From the NCBI GenBank assembly GCA_934755305.1, contig CAKVLD010000054.1, forward strand, positions 1 through 19,080: DNA of 19,080 nt, written 5' to 3'. The position numbers and the translations under genes were made by a program. Below, in pieces: positions 1 to 7,072 of this stretch. A model generated the notes under the pieces. It was not told the origin of the DNA and ran no database searches. It saw only the letters and a list, made by a program, of their open reading frames with translations. Origin of the DNA: an uncultured Clostridium sp. (lineage in GTDB: Bacteria; Bacillota; Clostridia; Clostridiales; Clostridiaceae). Every line of letters starts with the position of its first letter. The stretch's first letter is position 1.

Positions 1-608
1 TGCATAAATGCATTAACATTTTCATCATCATAGTTTAATTCATTAGCATGCTTTAAGTATGCTGACATACCTTTTAATCCGTATATAATAAGTTCTCTTA
101 AGCTTCTTATATCCTCATCTTTAGTAGATAATACACCTACTGTTTTTGATTTTTCTTCTAAAACTTCTCTAGCTATTTCATTGTTGCTACTTGATGAGAA
201 CATATTCTTTATCTTACCTAATAACCCCATCTTAGCATCTATTTCTTTATTTGAAGAAGCGTTCCATAATGCAGCTTCTGATAAACCTGTTTTATCACTT
301 AACTTTTCAATTAATTCATGTTTCATTCTTAGAGTTTCTTTAACTCTTTCATAGAATACTTCATCATCAAAGTTAGCATTTGTTATTGTAGTGAATAGAT
401 TTATTGTTATGTAATTATTTATTTCAGGAGCAACTTTTCTTCCTTCTGCTCTTAATCTTGTTGTAACTTCTGATATTCCCTTTGTTACGTAAACCAATAG
501 ATCTTGCATTCTAGCTAGTTCAGGACTCTTACCACAAACTCCAAACTTTGTACATCCTGTACAACCTGCTGTCTCTTGACATTGGAAACAAAACATTTGA
601 TTTTCCAT
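1..608 (-). CDS. hcp: Hydroxylamine reductase / hybrid-cluster protein, 5' part
   Basis: This is the N-terminal ~202 residues of the hybrid-cluster (prismane) protein, a cytoplasmic Fe-S enzyme that acts on hydroxylamine and nitric oxide in nitrosative-stress defence. The rest lies beyond the left edge of the window. Reading from the ATG at 606-608, the protein opens MENQMFCFQCQETAG and carries the class I cysteine spacing C7-x2-C10-x8-C19-x5-C25, ending GVCGK, which binds the proximal 4Fe-4S cluster. An extra Cys16 lies inside that loop. GGAGG lies 7 bases before the ATG. The following region (residues ~60-200) is the helical bundle expected in this family. The gene has its own promoter with a Crp/Fnr-type operator (675-716), and a cupin gene lies just upstream in the same direction. 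Identity is secure from the cysteine signature. Confidence 0.95.
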   Translation of the reverse strand, partial: MENQMFCFQCQETAGCTGCTKFGVCGKSPELARMQDLLVYVTKGISEVTTRLRAEGRKVAPEINNYITINLFTTITNANFDDEVFYERVKETLRMKHELIEKLSDKTGLSEAALWNASSNKEIDAKMGLLGKIKNMFSSSSNNEIAREVLEEKSKTVGVLSTKDEDIRSLRELIIYGLKGMSAYLKHANELNYDDENVNAFM

Positions 609-674
609 TAATTTTCCTCCGTATATATAATTATTTTTAATTTTTAAGCAATTTTTTTATTCTTCACAAGGGTT

Positions 675-716
675 ATTATACTTGGAGTAAATATTAATAG
701 ACGTAACACTTGTTAC
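675..716 (-). promoter_or_regulatory. hcp promoter with GTAAC-N4-GTTAC operator (HcpR/Fnr-like)
   Basis: On the minus strand a perfect TATAAT -10 box lies at 675-680, with no recognisable -35 box 17 bases upstream. In its place is the palindrome GTAACAAGTGTTAC (703-716). If transcription starts 7 bases past the -10 box, near 668, the palindrome is centred at -41.5, the usual position of a class II Crp/Fnr-family activator. From memory, comparative-genomics work assigned palindromes of this GTAAC/GTTAC type upstream of clostridial hcp genes to HcpR, a Crp/Fnr-family regulator. That regulator assignment is inference; the palindrome, -10 box and spacing are seen directly. Confidence 0.7.
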
Positions 717-769
717 AAAAAAATTATTTTTTAGTGTGACAGCTCCTTCTTATTTAAAACTAATTATCT

Positions 770-1120
770 CTATACCTCTTCCCTTAATGGTGCAGCTATT
801 GTTACAAAAACTTTACTTTGTACTTTAGCAATAACTTTATGTCTTACTCTAGCATCAAAGCTTAAATAATCTCCTTTAGCTAATACAAATTTTTCTCCGC
901 TTTCAAATTCCATATCAACTTTTCCTTCATAAATAAATATTGAAGCATATCCATTGTGAACATGATCTGGAAGCCCCTTCCCCTCTTCAAAATTAAAACA
1001 CACTGTTCTAAAACTTGGATTTGTTCCTATTAATTCTTTAGTCGCTGTTATCCCTTCTGTACTTACTGGATTAAGCTCCATCTTATCTACTATCTTCATA
1101 TTAGTTGTTTTAATTTCCAT
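770..1120 (-). CDS. Small single-domain cupin protein
   Basis: This is a 116-residue protein that is almost entirely one cupin_2 beta-barrel. Cupin motif 1 is visible as DHVHNGYASIFIYEGKVDM (residues 52-70, with H53, H55 and E65) and motif 2 as GDYLSFDARVRH (83-94, with H94). These residues usually bind a divalent metal. There is no signal peptide, so it is probably cytoplasmic. AGGAGG lies 8 bases before the ATG. It reads toward hcp, with 161 bases between them that hold a separate hcp promoter, so co-transcription would be partial at most. Small cupins of this size bind metals or small ligands and the substrate cannot be read from sequence. A link to nitrosative or redox stress is suggested only by position. 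Confidence 0.85.
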   Translation of the reverse strand: MEIKTTNMKIVDKMELNPVSTEGITATKELIGTNPSFRTVCFNFEEGKGLPDHVHNGYASIFIYEGKVDMEFESGEKFVLAKGDYLSFDARVRHKVIAKVQSKVFVTIAAPLREEV

Positions 1121-1222
1121 AAAAAATTCCTCCTAATTTCATCCCTTCTATAAATGAATCCATAATATTAAACTTAGTTTTCCACCAATAACTAATTTTT
1201 ATAACTTAATATATTTTAAGTC

Positions 1223-1262
1223 TAAAAAAGGCTAGAAGTATAAAAAATATACTTCCAGCCTT
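1223..1262 (-). terminator. Intrinsic terminator after the polyferredoxin gene
   Basis: A 15-bp stem (1228-1242 with 1248-1262, one G-U pair) encloses a 5-base loop and is followed on the minus strand by six T residues. It closes the operon 1292-3444 and separates it from the cupin gene. Confidence 0.88.
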
Positions 1263-1291
1263 ACTGATTTACTATCTTAAAGAATTCTTAA

Positions 1292-2179
1292 CTATAGTTC
1301 TTTTTCTACTTTAGCAATTTCTATATTAGATTTAATTTTATTACTTATACCTTCAACATGTATAGCATTAAACTTACATACAGCTTTACACTCTCCACAT
1401 CTTATACATTCAGGTGAATTAATATCTTTTGTTATTTTAACACCCATCTTACAATTTCTTTCACAAGATTTACAACCTGTACACTTATCCTTATCAACTG
1501 CTAATTTATAAAAACTCACTTTATTAAATAAAGAATAAAAAGCTCCTAAAGGACATAGATATTTGCAAAATGGTCTATAAATAATAATTGATAATATCAA
1601 AATTATAGCTAAAACAGTTATCTTCCAATTAAATAGTGCACCTGCTGCCATACGTAAAGATTTATCTTTTAGTAATAAAGGGATTCCACCTTCTAAAGTT
1701 CCAGATGGACAAATAAGTTTACAAAAATAAGGTGTACCTATACCATATTCATCTTTTAAAAACATAGGAAGTAATATTACAAAAATAAGTAACACCACAT
1801 ATTTTAAATATCTAAGTGGTTTATCTATACCATTTGGCACCTTTAACTTTGGAACTGGAATCTTATATAATAAATCTTGGACAAATCCAAAAGGACATAG
1901 AAATCCACAAATTAATCTTCCAAATAAAACACCAAATAACATTAGCATTCCTAATACATAAAATGATATCTTATACTTCTTTTCACTAATTACAGCTTGC
2001 AAAGATCCTATAGGGCAAGACCCTAATGCCCCTGGACATGAATAACAATTTAATACTGGAACACAAGCTGTTTTAGACTTTCCTCTAAAAATTTTTCCCT
2101 TAGAAAATCCTATAGCATAACCATTCATTATTGCTGCAGCTGCAAGTTGTATAAAACTTCTCTTTGTAGAATTTTTCAT
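1292..2179 (-). CDS. NapH-like 4Fe-4S polyferredoxin membrane protein
   Basis: This is an integral membrane iron-sulfur protein of 295 residues, probably moving electrons across or along the membrane. Visible parts, in order: a hydrophobic stretch around residues 10-25; a cysteine cluster NCYSCPGALGSCP (C45, C48, C55); three CxxxCP motifs (C91/C95, C153/C157, C205/C209), each next to a membrane segment, as in NapH/CcoG/RdxA-type proteins; and two C-terminal ferredoxin motifs (C233, C236, C239, C243 and C258, C261, C264, C268). I place the start at the ATG at 2177-2179. It is 5 bases after the stop of the upstream 48-residue gene and has a weak GGATAAG site. An ATG 24 bases earlier has no ribosome site and would overlap that gene. 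The gene is last in an operon with a TlpA-like thioredoxin, so a role in supplying electrons to extracytoplasmic thiols is plausible but unproven. Confidence 0.9.
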   Translation of the reverse strand: MKNSTKRSFIQLAAAAIMNGYAIGFSKGKIFRGKSKTACVPVLNCYSCPGALGSCPIGSLQAVISEKKYKISFYVLGMLMLFGVLFGRLICGFLCPFGFVQDLLYKIPVPKLKVPNGIDKPLRYLKYVVLLIFVILLPMFLKDEYGIGTPYFCKLICPSGTLEGGIPLLLKDKSLRMAAGALFNWKITVLAIILILSIIIYRPFCKYLCPLGAFYSLFNKVSFYKLAVDKDKCTGCKSCERNCKMGVKITKDINSPECIRCGECKAVCKFNAIHVEGISNKIKSNIEIAKVEKEL

Positions 2180-2184
2180 TTTTC

Positions 2185-2331
2185 TTATCCAATTCCAATG
2201 CATTGTAAACAGATATTAGTTGCCTTTTGCAATACTTCAGAATTCTCTCCTCTCATTATTCCTATTGCAATAAATAAAATTGCAATCACAATTATTGTGC
2301 ATCTAACTTTATTTATATTTTTCATAGTCAT
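2185..2331 (-). CDS. 48-residue CxxC membrane-anchored protein (CD1871A-like)
   Basis: This short gene encodes 48 residues: a basic start (MTMKNINKVR), one hydrophobic membrane segment (residues ~12-26, CTIIVIAILFIAIGI), a charged stretch, and a C-terminus ending ICLQCIGIG with a CxxC pair (C41, C44). An AGGGGA site lies 8 bases before the first ATG; a second ATG at codon 3 is also possible. The gene starts 15 bases after the thioredoxin lipoprotein gene ends and stops 5 bases before the polyferredoxin gene starts, so translation is probably coupled. I recognise the CLxCIGIG ending as that of small clostridial proteins annotated as the CD1871A CXXC family, which sit in the same gene setting. 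Function is unknown. The conserved cysteines between a thioredoxin and a polyferredoxin suggest a small electron or disulfide carrier. Confidence 0.8.
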   Translation of the reverse strand: MTMKNINKVRCTIIVIAILFIAIGIMRGENSEVLQKATNICLQCIGIG

Positions 2332-2346
2332 AAAAATTGTCCCCTT

Positions 2347-3444
2347 TTATTTAACAGAACTTAAAGCATCATTGATTAACTCCAAATAAGCATCAGCTAT
2401 CTTACCTTCATCTGCTGGTGTACCTATTTGTAATTTACCTATTACCTTTCCTGTTTTATCAACAAAGAATGTAGTAGGATATCCTTTAACATAGTCTATT
2501 ACTTTTTCTTGCAACTCATCATTTGAATTTATTGTCTTAAATTTTGCACCTGTTTGAGATAATAAGTTTTTAGCTTCATCTGTCTTGGTTGAACCATCAG
2601 TACAAATTGTAATTATGTTGGTTTTTTCAGGTAACTTCTCATATAATTGTTCTATTTCTGGCATTTCAGAAACACAATATTTACACCATGTAGCCCATAC
2701 ATTAACCATAGTTACATCATAATCTTTAAATATATCTTGTGTTACTTCATTTCCATCTAAATCAGTAGTTGTAAAACTTTCCATACTAGCTTTAAAATCA
2801 TCCATAGGATCTGTTGGTGGGAAGATTATAATACTTTCTCTAACTTCTTTTATTGTATTAATTATCTTTTTTATATCTTCCTTATCTTCATCTGAGAATC
2901 CATCTGTTGGGACTTCATCATTATATGCAAAATAGAAAGTATTCTTTTCTACCTTTCCTATTTCCTCATTATTTTTAAAATCCTTTTTATATTCTTCTGC
3001 ATCTTTAACTGTTTCCTCTTCATCTTCATTTACACGATAAATTGCAAAAATATTAAATTCACTTGCATAAGCTTCCTTCTTAATTGCTCTAACTTCATCC
3101 TCTGACATTGTATCTTTATTTATTGAATTAACTTTATCTACTTGTTCCTTTGGCATATACATAATGTAATAAGCTTCTGGATCTAATGGATACTTATCAA
3201 CTCCTTCTTGACTATTTAAATCTACCCAAGACTTTGGAGTTTGAAAAGCAAAGCCACTAGTTTTGCATAAGATAACATCTTCATTATCTTTAATTGTTAC
3301 TTCTTTTCCTTTTACATCTTCCATTTTTTCTTCATTAAATTTTTCATTATAAACTGTTCCATTATCATCTTTCTTACTTTGACTACAGCTTACCAGTGTC
3401 CCCATTAATAACGTAGCTACTAATAGACTTAGTATTTTTTTCAT
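2347..3444 (-). CDS. TlpA-like thioredoxin-fold lipoprotein with extra N-terminal domain
   Basis: This is a surface lipoprotein of 365 residues. The signal peptide MKKILSLLVATLLMG runs into a lipobox LVSC with the lipidated Cys20. Residues ~25-205 are a charged region I do not recognise. Residues ~215-365 form a TlpA/ResA-type thioredoxin domain with the active site WATWCKYC (C254, C257) and the cis-proline loop GYPTTFFVDKTG. I chose the ATG at 3442-3444, which has GGGGG 9 bases upstream and gives a proper signal peptide; an ATG 30 bases earlier adds an implausible extension. It probably reduces or exchanges disulfides of exported proteins outside the membrane. It heads a three-gene operon with the 48-residue CxxC protein and the polyferredoxin, a likely electron source. 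Its own promoter is at 3505-3533. Confidence 0.9.
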   Translation of the reverse strand: MKKILSLLVATLLMGTLVSCSQSKKDDNGTVYNEKFNEEKMEDVKGKEVTIKDNEDVILCKTSGFAFQTPKSWVDLNSQEGVDKYPLDPEAYYIMYMPKEQVDKVNSINKDTMSEDEVRAIKKEAYASEFNIFAIYRVNEDEEETVKDAEEYKKDFKNNEEIGKVEKNTFYFAYNDEVPTDGFSDEDKEDIKKIINTIKEVRESIIIFPPTDPMDDFKASMESFTTTDLDGNEVTQDIFKDYDVTMVNVWATWCKYCVSEMPEIEQLYEKLPEKTNIITICTDGSTKTDEAKNLLSQTGAKFKTINSNDELQEKVIDYVKGYPTTFFVDKTGKVIGKLQIGTPADEGKIADAYLELINDALSSVK

Positions 3445-3504
3445 TATGTTTTCCCCCAATTCATATAATTTCAAAAAAACAGCACCTTTTGTGTTTTTCT
3501 TGTA

Positions 3505-3533
3505 ATTATACCAATTTAATACTTATCAATCAA
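3505..3533 (-). promoter_or_regulatory. Sigma-A promoter of the thioredoxin/polyferredoxin operon
   Basis: On the minus strand TTGATT and TATAAT are separated by exactly 17 bases, a near-consensus vegetative promoter, about 60 bases before the lipoprotein start codon. Confidence 0.75.
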
Positions 3534-3647
3534 ATATATCATACTATGCTTATAAGTTAAGAAAACGTTAATAACTTCCTCTTTTTGTAAATTTCTTTAT
3601 AATAAACATTACTTCTACCTTTATACTTATTTATTTATAATTTTTCT

Positions 3648-4220
3648 CTACTTTTTCTTTTTTATAAAAACTCCTAATAATAATGCAAAAATTACTATTA
3701 GAAGTCGTATATAGTTTTCCTTAACATTAATAATGTCATAGCTTATTAGACCTTCTAAAGCTATAGAAGGAATCTTTCCTAAAAAAGTAGCTATGATAAA
3801 TACAGTTTCATTCACCTTACTAAAAGCTGCTGCAAAAGTAACAAAACCTGAAGGAATAAAAGGAATCACCCTTCCTTGAAATATTAATATTCCTGCATTT
3901 AATCCATTACTAACTAATAATTTATCTAAAATTTTATACTTACCTTTTATTTTATCTGGTATAGATTTTAACCCTAATCTGTATATTCTAAAGGTAATAT
4001 ATGCTCCTACTGTTTCTCCAATTAAAGATATAGCAGTCCCTCCTATAGGCCCCCAAAACAAAATATTTGCCATTGTAATAAACACTGAAGGTAGAACTCC
4101 AATAAGGGCAACTATTATATTTAATATTATTGAAACTATTACTGCTATATTGGAATATTCATTAAATATTGTAATTAAGCTTTCAGTACTAAACATAAAA
4201 ATTCTTTTATAAATCTCCAT
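3648..4220 (-). CDS. TVP38/TMEM64 (VTT domain) membrane protein
   Basis: This is a 190-residue, very hydrophobic protein with about five membrane segments. The central part matches the VTT (SNARE-associated/DedA-like) pattern: a re-entrant region with FWGPIGGTAISLIGETVGAY near residues 55-74, then GRVIPFIPSGFVTFAAAF near residues 116-133, and a C-terminal membrane helix ending in a run of lysines. Proteins of this superfamily are linked to lipid scrambling or small-solute transport, but the substrate of bacterial members is mostly unknown. The start at 4218-4220 has only a weak GAGAAAA site. A later ATG (codon 9) has none. The gene stands alone in transcription direction, with no tight neighbour. 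Confidence 0.85.
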   Translation of the reverse strand: MEIYKRIFMFSTESLITIFNEYSNIAVIVSIILNIIVALIGVLPSVFITMANILFWGPIGGTAISLIGETVGAYITFRIYRLGLKSIPDKIKGKYKILDKLLVSNGLNAGILIFQGRVIPFIPSGFVTFAAAFSKVNETVFIIATFLGKIPSIALEGLISYDIINVKENYIRLLIVIFALLLGVFIKKKK

Positions 4221-4291
4221 TTCTATTTTCTCATTAAGAATATTAACATATTTTTATGTTTATATGTATATAATATAAATTAAACTTTTTA

Positions 4292-4327
4292 TAGAAATAG
4301 TAGATTTAAAACAGTCTACTATTTCTA
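4292..4327. repeat. Perfect 13-bp inverted repeat upstream of the VTT gene
   Basis: TAGAAATAGTAGA (4292-4304) pairs perfectly with TCTACTATTTCTA (4315-4327) around a 10-base loop. Neither side is followed by a good T-run, so it is not a clear terminator. It lies 72 bases before the VTT start codon and 56 bases after the AraC-type gene. It could be a leader hairpin, a weak terminator or a protein-binding site. Confidence 0.5.
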
Positions 4328-4357
4328 CTTTATACCTTTATATGCTTTTATATAAGA

Positions 4358-4385
4358 TAGTAACTCAATTTATTTTGGGTTACTA
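4358..4385 (-). terminator. Hairpin overlapping the stop codon of the AraC-type gene
   Basis: A 9-bp stem (4358-4366 with 4377-4385, one G-U pair) with a 10-base loop includes the TAG stop of the regulator gene. Only a short, broken T-rich stretch follows on the minus strand, so termination would be weak. Confidence 0.3.
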
Positions 4386-5261
4386 TTTTTCTTTAACTGC
4401 TTTTAATTCAATATAGCCACGTTCACCTCTAGGTTCAAGTTGAATGCGAGGATTGCTATTATCCCACTGATATCCAATTACTGATGGATCATACTTTGAT
4501 ATAGATTCTTGAACAGCTATAATTGCTTCACAATAGTCTTCTTCCTTAAAAGGTTCTCCTTGAAACATCAAATAATCTGCTTCAGGTAAAGCAATAACAT
4601 CAAATCCTTCTGGAACAACACCATCATAATCAAGAGGTACTTCTACGCCCTGAACATAAGTAGATGTATTTTTTTCTTTATATTTATCTGGAAGCCATAA
4701 ACAAACTGGTTCTCCACATAAAGAATCCATACTAGTTAACAAGCCCCAAACTTCACAACCAACTTCACTACAATATGAGAAATATTCATCTGCTTTAATA
4801 CCACGTTTTATAATAACTTTACGTTCTACCTTATGAATGACTTGAATAAAAACATTTTGTACATTTGACATATCACAAACTTCCTTTCTAAGTTCTTTAA
4901 ATTTTACTCCATAAGGAATAAAAAGCTGAATTGGAACAGGGTGATTTGCATATTCACCAGGATTACACCCAAATTCCCGATAAAATGCTCTTTGATAACC
5001 ATCAACACTGCCAAATCCAATATCATATGCTACATCAATAACTCTACACTCTTCTTTTTTTAACCTTAATGCTGTTTTTGATAATCTAATCTTTCTAATA
5101 TATTCTGCTGGAGTTAATCCTATATAATTTTTAAATAAACGATATGAATACCAAGGAGAGAATAGGGATACTTTAGATAAATCTGATAATGAGATATTTT
5201 TTTCTATATTCTCTTCAATAAAATCTTGCATTCGTTGAACAGCTAGTATTTGTTCCTTCAT
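4383..5261 (-). CDS. AraC-family regulator with GyrI-like effector domain
   Basis: This is a cytoplasmic transcription regulator of 292 residues. The AraC DNA-binding domain is at the N-terminus (residues ~8-107): the first helix-turn-helix covers SLSDLSKVSLFSPWYSYRLF, and the second covers VIDVAYDIGFGSVDGYQRAF followed by the family ending FYREFGCNPGEY. Residues ~135-290 form a GyrI-like/AraC effector-binding domain (start VFIQVIHKVERKVIIKRG, end ending RGYIELK), which binds small hydrophobic or cationic ligands in relatives such as Rob and BmrR. A GGTGGTGG site precedes the ATG. No adjacent target such as an efflux pump is present, so the ligand is unknown; it may act on its own promoter or on distant genes. 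A decayed transposase begins 35 bases upstream on the other strand, so the promoter may have been changed by that insertion. Confidence 0.92.
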   Translation of the reverse strand: MKEQILAVQRMQDFIEENIEKNISLSDLSKVSLFSPWYSYRLFKNYIGLTPAEYIRKIRLSKTALRLKKEECRVIDVAYDIGFGSVDGYQRAFYREFGCNPGEYANHPVPIQLFIPYGVKFKELRKEVCDMSNVQNVFIQVIHKVERKVIIKRGIKADEYFSYCSEVGCEVWGLLTSMDSLCGEPVCLWLPDKYKEKNTSTYVQGVEVPLDYDGVVPEGFDVIALPEADYLMFQGEPFKEEDYCEAIIAVQESISKYDPSVIGYQWDNSNPRIQLEPRGERGYIELKAVKEK

Positions 5262-5295
5262 CTTTCCACCACCTTACAAAAATAGTATATAATTT

Positions 5296-5618
5296 ATGCC
5301 AAATGATCTTCTCGATTTATTTTGCTATTTCTATTTTAAACCAAAATTAACTCTTAGAACTCAAGGAATTACATATGAAAAAATTACTGCTACACTACGA
5401 GAAAAAGGCTATTCTGGTAGTGTAGCAGCATTAAGAATAATGTATGGAAGTAATAATTTTGATTTGTTACGCTCTATAATTATTCATTTAATTTTCTAAT
5501 TACTTTTTCGCTTGTTTCTAATATGTTTTCTTTATCATACAAAAATTACCTTTTGTTGTATAGAAAGCAGGTAAGTTTAGTTTATCAACTGCTTGTATTA
5601 TTTTTTGTTAATCAATAG
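5296..5618 (+). pseudogene. Degraded transposase remnant, probably ISL3 family
   Basis: An open stretch of 67 codons (5296-5499) has no ribosome site. It contains QGITYEKITATLREKGYSGS near its middle, which resembles the helix-turn-helix and G-Y-S/T-G-S segment of ISL3-type transposases. It then breaks. In another frame (5499-5618) the segment YRKQVSLVYQLL resembles a later part of such transposases. The two pieces together are far shorter than the usual ~400 residues, so this is a relic. Family assignment rests on recall of the pattern, not on an alignment. No inverted terminal repeats were found. The rest of 5281-5680 holds nothing else I can support. Confidence 0.42.
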
Positions 5619-5680
5619 ATCACCTATTATATAAAATTATTCTTTTAAGATCATCTCTACAAATTGGAATTTATCAGTTT

Positions 5681-6196
5681 TTATTCCTGTTGAAGTTTTT
5701 TCCATTTTCTTATTTTTGTTCTAAATGATTTGAATGGTGCAACCGTATTTATATGAATCCACTTCCATATTGGCCAATTAGAAGAAGTTGATGATGACCA
5801 TTTTCTTCCTCCTTGTTGAAACAATTCAATATCTGTATATGTATTTATCAATTCAATAATTTTCTCTTCTGTTTCTATAAACATAATACATAATTCTTTT
5901 AGAGTATATCCATCATATTGCTTATAAAAATTTTCATACAATCCACCAAGGTTATTCCATTTATAGTTTGGAGTTGGTGTTATAACATTCTGTCCTTTTT
6001 TCTCTTGATTCTCCCAATCAAGAATAAGATTCATCCATCCTAATTGATAAGCAATCATTTGAGCTGGAGTTCGTTCTACTTCATCTATTAATTTGTCTTT
6101 ATCTTTTTCATCAATACCATCAAATTCGTTAATAAATAATTTTGCTCGTTTTGAAATTTCTAAAATAAACGCTTCTCTATTTTTATATACTACCAC
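5681..6196 (-). CDS. ClbS/DfsB family four-helix protein
   Basis: This is a 171-residue soluble protein of the ClbS/DfsB (formerly DUF1706) family. Recognisable parts are the N-terminal helix leading to TPAQMIAYQLGWMNLILDWE (residues ~43-62), the segment TPTPNYKWNNLGGLYENFY in the middle, and the C-terminal WPIWKWIHINTVAPFKSFRTKIRKWKK. ClbS itself protects E. coli from colibactin by acting on the cyclopropane warhead, but most family members have no known substrate and the fold is DinB-like. The start is GTG at 6194-6196, chosen because AAGGAGG lies 9 bases before it. The length is normal for the family. It is a single gene among accessory genes; a self-protection or detoxification role is only a guess. 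Confidence 0.88.
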   Translation of the reverse strand: MVVYKNREAFILEISKRAKLFINEFDGIDEKDKDKLIDEVERTPAQMIAYQLGWMNLILDWENQEKKGQNVITPTPNYKWNNLGGLYENFYKQYDGYTLKELCIMFIETEEKIIELINTYTDIELFQQGGRKWSSSTSSNWPIWKWIHINTVAPFKSFRTKIRKWKKLQQE

Positions 6197-6305
6197 TTTT
6201 AGAACCTCCTTAAAATTCTAATTTCCCTTTTACCTTAAATATATTACTTAATTTATTATAACATATTTTGTAAATTCATATTTACTTATGATACGTTATT
6301 TTTAA

Positions 6306-6347
6306 ACAAAAAATAGCCTTAACCAGGTAATTTCAATGATTAAGACT
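6306..6347 (-). terminator. Intrinsic terminator after the GNAT gene
   Basis: A 10-bp stem (6315-6324 with 6338-6347, including two G-U pairs) is followed on the minus strand by ATTTTTTG. It lies just past the stop of the acetyltransferase gene and insulates the ClbS-like gene. Confidence 0.8.
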
Positions 6348-6368
6348 TAAAACATTTTTAAAAGAAAC

Positions 6369-6815
6369 TTATGTATCAATTCGTTTTAACTCATGTATAT
6401 TTTGGTTGCGGTAAACCAAATCTTCTCTATATGTAAATCCAATATTCGCCCAAAAACCATTACCAATCTCATTCTTTTTAAAAGTAACTAACGCAACCTT
6501 ATTTATACCTTCATTATCCAAAGCAGACATAGCACAATCAACAAGCCTTTTCGCTATTCCTTGATTACGATAAGCTGGTAAAACAGCAATATGATAAATA
6601 TATCCTCGTCTTCCATCATGACCTGCCATACTCACTCCAACTATTGTACCATCACACTCTGCCACAAAACTTGACGTAGGGTTACGTTTTAAATATTTTT
6701 CAATACCTTCTCTACTATCATCTGTAGAATTTAATCCCATTCCAGGAGTACTAATCCATAGGTTGCATACTCCATCATAATCTGTTATTGACATTACTCT
6801 AATGCCTATCATCAT
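6369..6815 (-). CDS. GNAT-family N-acetyltransferase
   Basis: This is a 148-residue acetyl-CoA-dependent acyltransferase, complete for a single GNAT domain. It opens IRVMSITDYDGVCNLW. The beta4 strand SSFVAECDGTIVGVSMAGHD (residues ~48-67) and motif A, YIYHIAVLPAYRNQGIAKRL (~72-91), are clear; RNQGIA is the pyrophosphate-binding Q/R-x-x-G-x-G/A loop. Motif B includes the FWANIGFTYRED segment. The substrate is unknown: related YpeA-like proteins acetylate small amines, ribosomal proteins or antibiotics. A six-G Shine-Dalgarno tract lies 3 bases before the first of two adjacent ATGs; the second ATG gives the better spacing. It is monocistronic, with its own terminator. Confidence 0.9.
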   Translation of the reverse strand: MMIGIRVMSITDYDGVCNLWISTPGMGLNSTDDSREGIEKYLKRNPTSSFVAECDGTIVGVSMAGHDGRRGYIYHIAVLPAYRNQGIAKRLVDCAMSALDNEGINKVALVTFKKNEIGNGFWANIGFTYREDLVYRNQNIHELKRIDT

Positions 6816-6909
6816 TATCCCCCCTACAAATTACTATTTATATAAGTAAACATTATTAATTGTATCATATTTTATGAATATAATGTTATTTATTAACAAG
6901 CTCCAAAAT

Positions 6910-7020
6910 CTACTTATTATAATTATCTATGTTATCTATGTAAGTTATATCGAAACAATTATCTTTGAATTTTATTCTGTCAGTATCTTTTATTTTTACT
7001 AAAGGATTAAATCTTTGGTG
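6910..7020 (-). pseudogene. Remnant of a phage head-closure / head-tail adaptor protein
   Basis: An in-frame stretch of 36 codons ending in TAG, without a start codon or ribosome site, reads HQRFNPLVKIKDTDR and then IKFKDNCFDITYIDNIDNYN. The segment DRIKFKDNCFDITYIDNI matches the C-terminal beta-strand pattern (DRI-x-F/Y-KG-x-x-FDI-x-x-I-x-N) of phage head-closure proteins. The normal protein is ~100-115 residues, so only the tail is left. This comes from memory of the family pattern. It fits with the integrase tail at 8569-8660 as a second trace of a decayed prophage. The rest of 6816-7057 shows no gene. Confidence 0.4.
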
Positions 7021-7057
7021 TTAGTATAAAGTAGTGGCCACATTAAGAATAATATTG

Positions 7058-7066
7058 TGCTATAAT
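7058..7066 (+). promoter_or_regulatory. Extended -10 promoter for a plus-strand small RNA
   Basis: TGCTATAAT is a perfect extended -10 element (TGn plus TATAAT). No convincing -35 box precedes it, which extended -10 promoters tolerate. The predicted start is near 7073, at the edge of a hairpin. Confidence 0.5.
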
Positions 7067-7072
7067 ATAGGT

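Noticed and set aside
2147..2389. Plus-strand frame of 80 codons
   Set aside because: It is the reverse strand of the small CxxC gene and the start of the polyferredoxin gene, with no ribosome site and no family pattern.
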